A stretch of DNA of 64,000 bases from Reinekea sp. G2M2-21 (lineage in GTDB: Bacteria > Pseudomonadota > Gammaproteobacteria > Pseudomonadales > Natronospirillaceae): positions 1,302,001 through 1,366,000 of the forward strand of contig NZ_JADPQG010000001.1 of NCBI RefSeq assembly GCF_015687175.1. The letters run 5' to 3'. Made by a program: the position numbers and the translations under genes. Positions within the stretch are counted from its first letter, which is position 1, and each line of letters starts with the position of its first letter. The notes beneath the pieces were generated by a model. That model made no database searches and was not told the DNA's origin. It was given only the letters and a program-made list of their open reading frames with translations. Positions 16,704-26,350 of the stretch are shown here, in pieces.

Positions 16704-17276
16704 TTATTTGGGGCGCAATGCCTCATAATAATGTTGGCGACACATCGATACATAGCGTTCGTTTCCGCCAATCTGGACTTGTGCGCCTTCAGCCAAGGCA
16801 TTGCCATGTTCATCCATTCGGACCACCATGATCGCTTTGCGGCCGCAATGGCAAACTGTTTTCAGTTCCGTCAACTTGTCTGCAATGGCCAGCAACCGCT
16901 CTGAGCCAGTGAAAAGCTCTCCCTGAAAATCAGTGCGTATACCGTAGCAAAGTACCGGCACATTTTTTTCGTCAACAATGACGGCCAGGTCGTCTACCTG
17001 CTTGCGGGTCAGAAATTGAGCTTCGTCGATCAGAATGCAATTTACATCGGGAGATTGTTCAAACCATCTGATCAGATCGGTATCTTCGTTAAAGGTATCC
17101 GCGAGCTTTTCCAGGCCGATACGAGACGCGATACGACCCTCACCGAAGCGATTGTCCAACTGAGCGGTTAACAGCCGGGTTTTCATGCCCCGTTCATGAT
17201 AGTTGTAATCTGATTGTAGCAATGCCGTCGATTTGCCTGCATTCATTGCTGAGTAATAAAAGTACAGTTGGGCCAT
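16704..17276 (-). CDS. tdk: Thymidine kinase
   Basis: Salvage enzyme that phosphorylates thymidine (and deoxyuridine) with ATP in the cytoplasm. The 190-residue type-II enzyme shows the P-loop [11 protein letters not shown] at the N-terminus, the Walker [10 protein letters not shown], and the zinc-binding cysteines in TVCHCGRKA and SMCRQHYYE near the C-terminus. The lasso region [11 protein letters not shown] is intact. It is divergent from xthA, with GAAG upstream of ATG 17276. Confidence 0.93.
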   Translation of the reverse strand: MAQLYFYYSAMNAGKSTALLQSDYNYHERGMKTRLLTAQLDNRFGEGRIASRIGLEKLADTFNEDTDLIRWFEQSPDVNCILIDEAQFLTRKQVDDLAVIVDEKNVPVLCYGIRTDFQGELFTGSERLLAIADKLTELKTVCHCGRKAIMVVRMDEHGNALAEGAQVQIGGNERYVSMCRQHYYEALRPK

Positions 17277-17360
17277 ATGATCTTCACTTCGGTTTTCATT
17301 TGTCGGTTGGTCAGGAATAATACCGGGCTAAAATGAAAAGCTACAATGGTAAACAACCGA

Positions 17361-18185
17361 ATGAAGATAATTTCTTTTAATATCAACGGTATCCGCGCAA
17401 GACTTCATCAATTGGAAGAGATCAAAGCGACTCACAATCCGGATATTCTCGGGTTGCAGGAAATCAAAGTTCATAGTGATCTTTACCCGCATGCTGACGT
17501 TAGTGCAGCATCCGGCCTGGTGTCTCAGGTATTTGGACAGAAGGCGCATCATGGGGTGGCCACCTTATCCCGTTCACCGGTTGCCCATGAATGTGGCTTC
17601 CCCGATGATTCAGAAGACGACCAACGGCGCGTAATTATTACCCGTCATCCGACGACAGATGGCCGTGAACTGGTGGTCATCAACGGGTATTTCCCGCAAG
17701 GGGAAAGCAATAAACACGAAACGAAGTGGCCCGCGAAACGAAGATTCTATGCGGATTTGTACCGTTGGTTGACGGAAAATGCTTCTCCCTCGGATTTAAT
17801 TGTCGTATTGGGTGACTTTAATATTGCCCCCGTCGACGAGGACATCGGTATAGGTGAAAAGAATGCTAAGCGTTGGCTGAAAGAGGGAAAATCGGCCTTT
17901 TTGCCAGAAGAACGTGAGTGGTTTGAGAAAATTCGGGGTTGGGGGCTGACCGATTCCTATCGCCACCAATACCCAAACATAAATGATCGATTCAGCTGGT
18001 TTGATTACCGTTCCAAAGGGTTTGACGATGAACCCAAGCGTGGACTGAGAATCGATCACCTGATGGTTACGGCACCTTTGATTCCTTTAATTAAGGATAC
18101 CGGCATCGATTATCATATCCGCGGCATGGATAGACCCAGTGACCACGCGCCTGCGTGGCTAGACCTCGATTTAAATCTGCTCTAA
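17361..18185 (+). CDS. xthA: Exodeoxyribonuclease III
   Basis: AP endonuclease and 3'-5' exonuclease of base-excision repair. The 274-residue product begins MKIISFNINGIRARLHQLEE and has the catalytic motifs LGLQEIKV (metal-binding Glu), GDFNIAP, RIDHLMVT and the terminal SDHAPAWLDLDL. I use ATG 17361 because the protein then starts at the family's usual first residues; an in-frame ATG at 17346 would add five residues. Length agrees with E. coli XthA (268). Confidence 0.93.
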   Translation: MKIISFNINGIRARLHQLEEIKATHNPDILGLQEIKVHSDLYPHADVSAASGLVSQVFGQKAHHGVATLSRSPVAHECGFPDDSEDDQRRVIITRHPTTDGRELVVINGYFPQGESNKHETKWPAKRRFYADLYRWLTENASPSDLIVVLGDFNIAPVDEDIGIGEKNAKRWLKEGKSAFLPEEREWFEKIRGWGLTDSYRHQYPNINDRFSWFDYRSKGFDDEPKRGLRIDHLMVTAPLIPLIKDTGIDYHIRGMDRPSDHAPAWLDLDLNLL

Positions 18186-18191
18186 TGCATC

Positions 18192-18229
18192 AATCAGCGC
18201 CCTCTTAATAACGCTCCAGGGCGCTGATT
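18192..18229. terminator. Bidirectional terminator between xthA and the GH3 gene
   Basis: AATCAGCGCCCT (18192-18203) is the exact reverse complement of 18218-18229, giving a 12-bp stem. It sits in the 42-bp gap between convergent genes, and its right arm overlaps the GH3 stop codon. Confidence 0.7.
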
Positions 18230-20270
18230 ATCTCATACGGTGTAACACCTGATTCTGCCAAATACACTGAAATGCCAGCCCTTTGTCGCCCAAAGTCAAA
18301 GATGAACGCGATGGCAACGTATTTTTGATATTGAGATCGTCGTCGAAGGTCAGCCCGTAACCCAGGGGAAATAATGCGCTTGCTTTATTAGCGGGTGCGC
18401 CACTGCAATCTCCTCGAGGCCAATTAACCGGCAAAGTGCCCTTGATTGGCCAAATACCAAACAGACCATCGGCAACACCTGCGCCTTGTGTGCCGGGTAA
18501 CCAGGCGACCACAAAAGCGTCACTTTGATTAAGCTGAGGGTTAAGCCAAAGAGGCCGACCGCCCTGATAAACGGTGACAATCGGAACCCCGGAATATTTT
18601 TGCTTTATGGCATTCAAAACCTCTATGCCAAAGAAGGTTTTTGGGCTGTTTCCGGGTGTTAAGCCCACCCAACTGGGGTAGTCGCCCATTGTTTCGGCAC
18701 AGGACGGCTCGGAAATCACCACGATGATGGCATCAACCGATTCTTCCAAACGGTCAGCGAGTTTTAGCTCAGTTACGTGTCCGCCGCCGGCAATCACAGC
18801 TTCCAGGACACCATCTAAGATCGTTGTCGCATCCGGGAAATATGTCTTTGCATGGTGAGCCCCGCCTTGCCAGGTGAGCGACCAACCTCCGTTTTGCCGA
18901 GCTAAGGCATCGTAATCGCCCGCAATCAGGTAATTTCCGGATGGTTTCAGTGGCAGTAGTTGATGGTTGTTCTTCAGCAGAACCAATGATTCTCGCACCG
19001 CTTGGCGCGCTAATTGATTCAACTGGACCGAATTCAATAACCTGTTGTTACCCGCCAGAAGTCGTTGCGAGGGCATTGGTTTTTCAAACAAACCGGCCCG
19101 GATCTTAACTCTGAGGATACGCCGAACAGCGTCGTCAATTCTGGACATGGGTATTTCTCCCCTCTCCACCGCGGCCACAGTAGCGTCAATAAACCCTTTC
19201 CATTGGTGGGGCACCATGACCATATCGATCCCGGCATTGATGGCTTTCGCGCAAGTGTGTTGGTACCGACACCCCTCAACTTTCGACAATGCGTCCCAGT
19301 CTGAGATAACGAATCCATCAAACCCCATCTTGGTTTTGAGCACATCGGTTAATAAATAGGCGTGCGCGTGCATGGCCAAACCTTTCCAACTGCTAAAACT
19401 CGCCATCACAATCTGCGCGCCAGCTTCCAGAGCACCGTAATACCCTTGAGCGTGCAGATTCATCAACGCGCGTTCGGAAACCCGACTGTTTCCCTGGTCA
19501 CGACCATTAGTTGTCGCACCGTCAGCAATAAAATGCTTGGCTGTGGCCAGAATACCTTTCTTCAGGTCGCGACTTTGATACCCAAGCACAGCTGCGTGCG
19601 CATACTGATACATGGCGCCTGGTTGCTGACCGAAACTCTCATAGAAACGACCCCAACGAGGGTTTTGTGCAATGGCAACCGTTGGTGCAAATGTCCAGTC
19701 GAGACCGGTTGCCATAACCTGCTCGGCGGTCGCCTGCGCAATGCTCTGTATCAGATCAGGGTTATTCGTGGCACCGAGACCTATGTTGTGAGGAAACAGT
19801 GTTGCACCGCGGACATTGTTGTGACCATGCACGGCATCCGTTCCCCATAAAACAGGAATGCCTAATGGTGTTTGCTGGCTGGCCAGCCAATATTGATCCG
19901 CTATTGATAACCAAGCCTTTGTGCCGGCTTCAGGGTAATTGCCGGGCCAAGAGCCTCCTCCGTTCAGAATGGCACCCAAGGCGTAGGTTGTAACGTCTTC
20001 CGGTGAGGTCGATGCAATTTCACCTTGAGTCATCTGCCCTACTTTTTCAGCTAACGACATGGCGTCTAACAACGCATCTATCTGTTGCTCCGTAACCGGG
20101 TCGAGCGCTGGTCTTTTTAACGAAGGCCAGTTATCTAAATCTGAATAAGGCGTTGAAAGGGTCGGTCGATTCTTTTGGGTTGCCGAGAATTGAATACCGG
20201 GCCAAACCAGAAAAATAATTAAGGCAACTAAGAAGGAAGTAAAGACGACTCGTTTGTATCGTATGACCAT
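18228..20270 (-). CDS. Glycoside hydrolase family 3, exo-beta-glucosidase type
   Basis: The 680-residue protein carries an N-terminal hydrophobic anchor or signal (VVFTSFLVALIIFLVWPG), so it should act in the periplasm or on the envelope. The family-3 barrel includes the substrate-binding Lys-His pair in AKHFIADGATTNGRDQGN (245-246) and the nucleophile Asp325 in GFVISDWDAL; the second domain ends at FPLGYGLTF. Sequence style resembles marine exo-1,3/1,4-beta-glucanases such as ExoP, but the additional C-terminal domain of those larger (about 840-residue) enzymes is absent and replaced by a short tail overlapping the terminator. The likely job is releasing glucose from beta-glucans such as laminarin. 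Confidence 0.88.
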   Translation of the reverse strand: MVIRYKRVVFTSFLVALIIFLVWPGIQFSATQKNRPTLSTPYSDLDNWPSLKRPALDPVTEQQIDALLDAMSLAEKVGQMTQGEIASTSPEDVTTYALGAILNGGGSWPGNYPEAGTKAWLSIADQYWLASQQTPLGIPVLWGTDAVHGHNNVRGATLFPHNIGLGATNNPDLIQSIAQATAEQVMATGLDWTFAPTVAIAQNPRWGRFYESFGQQPGAMYQYAHAAVLGYQSRDLKKGILATAKHFIADGATTNGRDQGNSRVSERALMNLHAQGYYGALEAGAQIVMASFSSWKGLAMHAHAYLLTDVLKTKMGFDGFVISDWDALSKVEGCRYQHTCAKAINAGIDMVMVPHQWKGFIDATVAAVERGEIPMSRIDDAVRRILRVKIRAGLFEKPMPSQRLLAGNNRLLNSVQLNQLARQAVRESLVLLKNNHQLLPLKPSGNYLIAGDYDALARQNGGWSLTWQGGAHHAKTYFPDATTILDGVLEAVIAGGGHVTELKLADRLEESVDAIIVVISEPSCAETMGDYPSWVGLTPGNSPKTFFGIEVLNAIKQKYSGVPIVTVYQGGRPLWLNPQLNQSDAFVVAWLPGTQGAGVADGLFGIWPIKGTLPVNWPRGDCSGAPANKASALFPLGYGLTFDDDLNIKNTLPSRSSLTLGDKGLAFQCIWQNQVLHRMR

Positions 20271-20429
20271 GTGGCCTTCCTGAGGGACTAAATCTAAATT
20301 ACATGCTTCTGGTTACAACACGAAGGATCGGGTTCTATCAACCGGATCCTGTTATTTGCCTAATGGCTCGTTCAGACGGAGCAAGCCCGTTTTAAAAACG
20401 GGCGTATTCTCATCTTGCGTCCAATGAAC

Positions 20430-23357
20430 TTATATTTTTTGCCAGTCAAAGCCTGCATCGACCAGGGATTCTGCCTGTTTTGCATCGGTGATCACTGCCT
20501 GCGAACGGTTTTCTTCCGTTAGGTAGCGATCGGCCATCGCAATAAGTTTAGATTTTGTTACCGCTAAAATATTTTCACGGTACTGCTTTCGATAATCATC
20601 GGTGCGGTTAAATAAATGGTTCTGATAGGCACCCTTTACTTCGCCAGCCGGAGAGCCGGGTTTGTCAAGCGAACCAACCACACCAAGTATTGCCTGTTCA
20701 ACTTGCTCATCTGTTACGACGCCGCTTTTCAGCCACTCAACAGAGCCGGAAAAATCTTGCAGGGTTTCTGCCAAACGAGGATCGCGGTAGGAGTAAAAGC
20801 GGAATACGCCGTTACTGTTGTCATGACTTGCACCACCACCGTAGGCACCACCCTGCTCGCGGATCTTGGTGTGCAGGTAGTTGTTGCGCAATACACCACC
20901 CAACACCGTCAATGCGGCGGAATCTTCATGATCAGGAGCGACAGTTTTATAGGCCGCCGCACAGAAGTTCACTTGTGTATCCGTACTCCAGACGATCTTT
21001 TTCGCGTTGAATCGCTGCAAGGACTGTTCAGGTGCAGGCGACTGCTCGCCGAATAAGATGCCATTGTCGATCATCTGACGCTCATAGTCCGCCAGTCGTT
21101 GATCTTCTCCGACCAACAACGCATGAGCAGGCTGTGCCTGAAATTTGTGATGCAGATTAATCAGGTTTTCTAACCAGGTTTCTAACTCAGCACGATCATG
21201 TTTCCAACTTTGAACCCAGTTTTTCAGTCGTCGAATGGCCGGAATACCTGTTACATCGTATATGAGCGCACTGCCGTTGCTTTGACTGGCCGCGGCGGTT
21301 TGCATCGCCAGGCCATGACCGTTCCCGGTAATACCCTGCATGCGGCGCGAACTCATCAGGTTCAGATAGTCAGAAATTCGCTCTAACTCGTCGAACCGGG
21401 CATTTTCCCAATGGTCTTTCATGATGGCGGTTAGATCGCCAAAGTTACGATCCAACGATTTACCGGTCAGGACCAGATAGCCACTGAGTTCATCAACATT
21501 GGAGATGGATGGCTTATAAAGATTGTATAAATTCACATTGCCGGTTTTGGCGGCTTGTCGCTGTTGGGTTTCCAAATAATTCAGTGAACCCGCGCCGAGC
21601 TCGGGCAGTAAAGCTGCATAAAGCGGTAAGATTCGCCGCTCTGATTCGTTTAGCGGCGGAATCGGCCAATACCATTGCTGATACGCGATACCGTTTGTCC
21701 CTGCCCCATACTGAATCACCGGAGTCCATGTTTTGGGTTGATGTCGCTTCACATCGGGTTTTACGTCCGTAAGCGATACTTTAGGCAACAGTTCTCCGTC
21801 ATCCTGCATTTCCTGGCGCTCTTTCAGTGCCAATGCCTGCGCGACAATTTGCTCCTTTTCTTTATCGCTTAATGACGCTTGAATCCGGTCAAGGCGAGCC
21901 CGTTCATTTGCCTGTTGCCGAGACACCATGCTGGTATCCGGTTTCATGGTCATGGTGACTTGATGAACATTATTCAGCAGCAACGATTCGACTAAGCTCG
22001 AAATGTATCCGGGCGTTTTGGTTTTTTCGCGCAGTTTCTGCAGCGCATTGTCGAGATCAAGTGACTCCATGACGGAGCCTCCGTGTGTAGCGGCACCGGT
22101 GACTGAAAAAATCAGCTGCAAGCCGTATGGATAACTGTCGCCGGTGACTTCTCGCTGGGACAATTCCAATTGATGCAACATGGCTTCAATATCTTCTTCG
22201 GCGACGCCATCTTTAGCCACTTGCTGCAGCGTTTCGATCACCAAGCGCTCAAACTCGTCGACTTTCTCAGGTTCGCTGCCTTCAATACCGCACATGAATA
22301 GCATTTCTCGGTTTGAGTCATCCAAACCGCACAGTGGTGACGGGTTGGTCCCGAGGTCACTGGTTTCAATAGCTTTTCGCAACGGCGAGGAGCTGTTATC
22401 CAAAAGCAAATCACTTAATAAATGCGCTTCGAGCTGGGCAAACAAATCTGTGCTTTCGCCGAGTAACCAACCTAATGTCAAATAGGTTTTTCCGTTCGTG
22501 TCGCCATCTGCTGGGTAGGCCTCTTCGACTTTTAAGCGTCGACTGAAGCGTTTTTCCAACGGCACACTGAGTTTATGAGGCAGCGGTTCAAACTTCTGCA
22601 GGGCCTGTTCTTCTATCTGCTGTTGAATATTGTCTGCCGGGCGGTTGCCAAAAGTAAAAAACGTCGCATTAGACGGATGGTAATGCGTTTTGTAAAACTG
22701 TTTTAACTGTTCATAGGTTAAATCTGGAATGTGTTCCGGGTCACCACCACTGTTGTAGTGATAAGTATTGCTGGGAAACAAATAACTTTTGAAGGATTGG
22801 TATAAATGAGATACCGGTGAACTCATCGCACCTTTCATTTCATTGAACACCACACCTTTGAACTGCAGTGGCGATTCCGGGTTGGTCATATCTTCAAATT
22901 CAAGTCGATGACCTTCCTGCAAGAAATCCAGTTCGTCCAGACGTGAAAAAAAGACGGCATCCAGATAAACCGAAAGCAGGTTTTCATAATCTTTAGCATT
23001 TTCACTGGCAAACGGGTACGCAGTCCAGTCGCTGCTGGTCATGGCATTCATGAACGTATTCAGCGATCGGCGTGTCATCATGAAAAAGGGATCACGAACC
23101 GGGTATTTTTCAGAACCACACAAAGCCGTGTGCTCTAAAATGTGTGCGACGCCTGACGAATCCTGAGGCATGGTCCGTAGAGAGACCATAAACACGTTTT
23201 CGTCGCTGTCCGCAGCGAGATGGAAATGTTCGGCACCGGTGTGTTTGTGTCGATAATGCTCCAGGCGCACGTTCAGCGAATCGATATAACGAATATCAAT
23301 ACGTTCGAAGGCGGGGTGAACGGCTACCTGGGTCGATTTCAATTCTGATTGGGTCAT
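20430..23357 (-). CDS. PreP-like M16C zinc metalloprotease
   Basis: The 975-residue protein is a single-chain M16C peptidase related to presequence protease (PreP/Cym1). The inverted zinc motif HILEH is at 72-76, within SSGVAHILEHTALCGSEKYP, and RDPFFMMTRRSLNTFMNAMT follows, a PreP signature. A long charged linker (about 490-540) joins the two halves of the chamber, and the C-terminal half has GGAYGGGA. No signal peptide is seen, so it is probably a cytoplasmic peptide-degrading enzyme. AGAGGA precedes the ATG. It stands alone, divergent from rapA. Confidence 0.9.
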   Translation of the reverse strand: MTQSELKSTQVAVHPAFERIDIRYIDSLNVRLEHYRHKHTGAEHFHLAADSDENVFMVSLRTMPQDSSGVAHILEHTALCGSEKYPVRDPFFMMTRRSLNTFMNAMTSSDWTAYPFASENAKDYENLLSVYLDAVFFSRLDELDFLQEGHRLEFEDMTNPESPLQFKGVVFNEMKGAMSSPVSHLYQSFKSYLFPSNTYHYNSGGDPEHIPDLTYEQLKQFYKTHYHPSNATFFTFGNRPADNIQQQIEEQALQKFEPLPHKLSVPLEKRFSRRLKVEEAYPADGDTNGKTYLTLGWLLGESTDLFAQLEAHLLSDLLLDNSSSPLRKAIETSDLGTNPSPLCGLDDSNREMLFMCGIEGSEPEKVDEFERLVIETLQQVAKDGVAEEDIEAMLHQLELSQREVTGDSYPYGLQLIFSVTGAATHGGSVMESLDLDNALQKLREKTKTPGYISSLVESLLLNNVHQVTMTMKPDTSMVSRQQANERARLDRIQASLSDKEKEQIVAQALALKERQEMQDDGELLPKVSLTDVKPDVKRHQPKTWTPVIQYGAGTNGIAYQQWYWPIPPLNESERRILPLYAALLPELGAGSLNYLETQQRQAAKTGNVNLYNLYKPSISNVDELSGYLVLTGKSLDRNFGDLTAIMKDHWENARFDELERISDYLNLMSSRRMQGITGNGHGLAMQTAAASQSNGSALIYDVTGIPAIRRLKNWVQSWKHDRAELETWLENLINLHHKFQAQPAHALLVGEDQRLADYERQMIDNGILFGEQSPAPEQSLQRFNAKKIVWSTDTQVNFCAAAYKTVAPDHEDSAALTVLGGVLRNNYLHTKIREQGGAYGGGASHDNSNGVFRFYSYRDPRLAETLQDFSGSVEWLKSGVVTDEQVEQAILGVVGSLDKPGSPAGEVKGAYQNHLFNRTDDYRKQYRENILAVTKSKLIAMADRYLTEENRSQAVITDAKQAESLVDAGFDWQKI

Positions 23358-23533
23358 AAATCCTCTTTGCCCGCATCACTCATTCGAGAACAGTAATTTG
23401 GTCTATGTTTTAAATTGGCTCTAGCTTAGGTCGGTAAGGGTGGAACATGCAAGCCGAAACGCCCTATTAAGGCCCTTTCATCCTGAGCCGAAATACGTAG
23501 AATACCCGCCCCTAATCAAAATCAGAGGTGCAT

Positions 23534-26182
23534 ATGACGGAGTTTGTTCAAGGGCAGCGTTGGCTGGTGGATAGTGAACCTGAACTTGGCCTGGGTATGG
23601 TCCAGAGTGTCGATGGCCGGGCTGTTCTATTGTATTTCCCGGATTCTGACACCGAACGCCAATATGCCCTGCGCGAAGCTCCGTTGACTCGGTTGATTCT
23701 AGAAGTGGGCGACACATTGGAGCATCGAGATGGTGGTTCCATGGAAATCGCTAAAGTGCACCCGCTCAATGGGCTGGTCATCTATGAAATCACCGATGGC
23801 CAAATGGTCCCGGAAACGGAACTGGCTGATACCGTCAAGCGAAACAACCCGGTTATGCGTTTGTTAACCGGTCAAACAGATCACCCAAATTGGTTTTCTT
23901 TCCGCTCCACTTTGAATCGCGGCATTCAGGCGATTTGGAATAAGCACTTGAATGGACTGCTGGGAACCCGCTCTTCTCTGTTACCTCATCAATTGTATGT
24001 GGCTAAAAAAGCAACCGAGCACAGCCATGTCCGTGCATTATTGGCAGACGAAGTGGGATTGGGAAAAACCATTGAAGCCGGGCTAATAATTAACCGGTTG
24101 GTGCATCAAGGGCGTGCAAAACGAGTATTGATTGCTGTTCCAGAAGCATTACAGGCACAATGGTTGGTCGAGTTGATCCGCCGTTTCAGCTTATATTGTG
24201 AAATGTATCAGACGGATGAGCATGATTTTGGCATTGGACAGGTCCATCTCGTCACGCATCGTCAAATACGTGATTCAGACACAATGATGGCAGTTGCCAG
24301 TTACGACTGGGACATGCTGGTTGTTGATGAAGCTCACCATTTACCTACTGAAAACAGCGATGACGATTATCATTGGAGTGTTTTCGCCCAACAGACCGCT
24401 CATTTACTCCTGCTTACGGCGACGCCAGAACAACTTGGCCTGGAATCGCATTTTGGCCGGTTGCAATTATTGGACGCCGGTCGTTTTGCCAGTTTTGAAC
24501 AGTATCAGCAGGATGAAGCATCATTTGCCGAATTAACGGATCTGGCGCGCGCCCTGAATGAAAATGACGTGAGCGACGACCAAATAGCAGAACTGGAAAA
24601 ACTTGGGATTCGCTGGAACAACGACGCTCAACAGGTATTGTCATCATTACTGGATCGACATGGTACCGGACGGGTTGTGTATCGAAATACCCGGAAAGGC
24701 GTAAGCGGTTTTCACGCAAGAACGGCCGATAAAGCGGAATTTGAAAATAACGATGAAAGGGTGCGCGCCTTAGCCGCGTGGCTGAAACAAAACCGATCTG
24801 AGAAAGTATTGCTCATAACGCACGCCAAAGAAGACGCCAAAGACATTGCCTATCAGCTGTGGCATCAGCATGGTATCGAGGCAACCTCGTTCCATGAAGA
24901 CCTGGACTTGATTGAACGTGACCGTGCTGCAGCCCATTTCGCGAATAGCGAAGAAGGCGCGCAAATTCTGGTGTGCTCTGAAATTGGCGGCGAAGGACGG
25001 AATTTTCAATTTTGTCATCACCTTATTTTATGGGACATCCCCTCGCACCCGGATATGTTGGAACAGCGAATTGGGCGCTTGGACCGAATCGGGCAAACGC
25101 AAACTATCCAGATACACGCCTATTTGCTGAAAGACTCAATCGACCAACTGCGATATCAGTGGTATCAGAATACTCTGCACTGCATTGAAGCGATGCAACC
25201 TGCCGCGGGGACCATCCATGAAAAGTATGCTGATCAATGGTTTAACGATCCGACAGACCAGTTGCAAGAGGACATTGCCCAAGAACTGGTGCAAGTGACC
25301 GAGCAATTGGAGAAAGGCCGCGATATTTTGTTGGAGCTCAACTCTTGCCGACAACCAGAAGCGGGAATCATCAAAGATCAAATCGAAGAGTTGGAGCAGC
25401 ACCACCCACTGCAAGTGGTGGAGATGGCCGCCAATCTGCTTAATCTGCATTTTGAAGCCATTTCAGACGGTATTTATGAGCTGATTCCTTCCAGTAACAT
25501 GCTCATACCGACGCTTCCCGGTATTCCAGAAGGCGGAGCAATTGTTGCCTTCGATCGTGAGACCGCGTCAAGCCGCGAAGACAGCCTGTTTTTGTCTTGG
25601 GAACATCCTTTTGTTCAGGGTTTGGCCGACATACTGCATGGCACAGAACTTGGGCAGGCCAGTATCGCGCTGCTGGAAACAGAACAGGTACCCGCTGGTC
25701 AGCTGTTATTAGAAGTGCAATGGTCCATGTCTATTCCGGAACGTTTTGGTCACGCTATTAAACCTCACATGAATGAGGCCATATTCAGGACACTGGTGCT
25801 GGAAGGTGGTGACAAAGATCTGAACGCAGTGCTCCCAGAGGACGCGCTTCAACTGCAGATCAAATCCCTACCCGTTAAACTGGCCAGGAAGATGATCCGA
25901 CAGGCGAAAGAACGCATATCGCCTCTCTATGACGTCAGTCAGAAACTTGCCCAGGCTAGATTTACGCAGGCCATGGCGACGACAGTCGAGTCGCTCACAA
26001 AAGCCAACGATGCCCGCATTGAGCGACTTACCTATCTGGAAACGGTCAATCCTCTTGTTTCAAAAGACGATGTCGATGCCTTGGTTTTGCAAACCGAGCA
26101 GGAAGCTAATGCACTAGAGCAATGTGAATTTGTTACTAGTGGTGTCCGACTGATTCTGTGCGCCCCCCCAGGAACGCTTTAA
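23534..26182 (+). CDS. rapA: RNA polymerase-associated ATPase RapA
   Basis: RapA is a SWI2/SNF2 ATPase that binds RNA polymerase and helps recycle stalled or post-termination complexes. Seen here: the N-terminal Tudor-like region (FVQGQRWLVDSEPELGLG), Walker A DEVGLGKTIEAG, the DEAH box VVDEAHHLPT, LLLTATPEQLGLESHF, and in the second lobe CSEIGGEGRNFQF and EQRIGRLDRIGQT, then a RapA-type C-terminal region. I use ATG 23534, six bases after AGAGG, instead of GTG two codons earlier. At 882 residues it is about 85 shorter than E. coli RapA (968); by memory of that sequence the missing part lies mainly between the ATPase lobes. Confidence 0.92.
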   Translation: MTEFVQGQRWLVDSEPELGLGMVQSVDGRAVLLYFPDSDTERQYALREAPLTRLILEVGDTLEHRDGGSMEIAKVHPLNGLVIYEITDGQMVPETELADTVKRNNPVMRLLTGQTDHPNWFSFRSTLNRGIQAIWNKHLNGLLGTRSSLLPHQLYVAKKATEHSHVRALLADEVGLGKTIEAGLIINRLVHQGRAKRVLIAVPEALQAQWLVELIRRFSLYCEMYQTDEHDFGIGQVHLVTHRQIRDSDTMMAVASYDWDMLVVDEAHHLPTENSDDDYHWSVFAQQTAHLLLLTATPEQLGLESHFGRLQLLDAGRFASFEQYQQDEASFAELTDLARALNENDVSDDQIAELEKLGIRWNNDAQQVLSSLLDRHGTGRVVYRNTRKGVSGFHARTADKAEFENNDERVRALAAWLKQNRSEKVLLITHAKEDAKDIAYQLWHQHGIEATSFHEDLDLIERDRAAAHFANSEEGAQILVCSEIGGEGRNFQFCHHLILWDIPSHPDMLEQRIGRLDRIGQTQTIQIHAYLLKDSIDQLRYQWYQNTLHCIEAMQPAAGTIHEKYADQWFNDPTDQLQEDIAQELVQVTEQLEKGRDILLELNSCRQPEAGIIKDQIEELEQHHPLQVVEMAANLLNLHFEAISDGIYELIPSSNMLIPTLPGIPEGGAIVAFDRETASSREDSLFLSWEHPFVQGLADILHGTELGQASIALLETEQVPAGQLLLEVQWSMSIPERFGHAIKPHMNEAIFRTLVLEGGDKDLNAVLPEDALQLQIKSLPVKLARKMIRQAKERISPLYDVSQKLAQARFTQAMATTVESLTKANDARIERLTYLETVNPLVSKDDVDALVLQTEQEANALEQCEFVTSGVRLILCAPPGTL

Positions 26183-26195
26183 AGTTTCCGCCAAC

Positions 26196-26226
26196 CGCCA
26201 GCATAAATCCGTAATTTGTGCTGGCG
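26196..26226 (+). terminator. Candidate terminator after rapA
   Basis: CGCCAGCA and TGCTGGCG pair perfectly and extend through a T-G and four A-T pairs, leaving a 5-nt loop. It begins 13 bp after the rapA stop; only a weak T-rich stretch follows. Confidence 0.55.
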
Positions 26227-26350
26227 CATCACCTTTTACTGAGTTATTTTGATAGTCAAACCTATTTGCTGACGCTATTTAGGTCCCTCTGGGTGCTGTT
26301 TTTATGGGGCTCCAGACGTAACCTTCACACACCAAAAAATAAGAAGAAAT

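Noticed and set aside
20320-20403. Imperfect palindromes between the GH3 and PreP genes (AGGATCGGGTT with AACCGGATCCT; GCCCGTTTT with AAAACGGGC)
   Set aside because: These are probably ordinary terminator-like stems after the PreP gene, with mismatches or poor T-tracts; not distinct enough to call.
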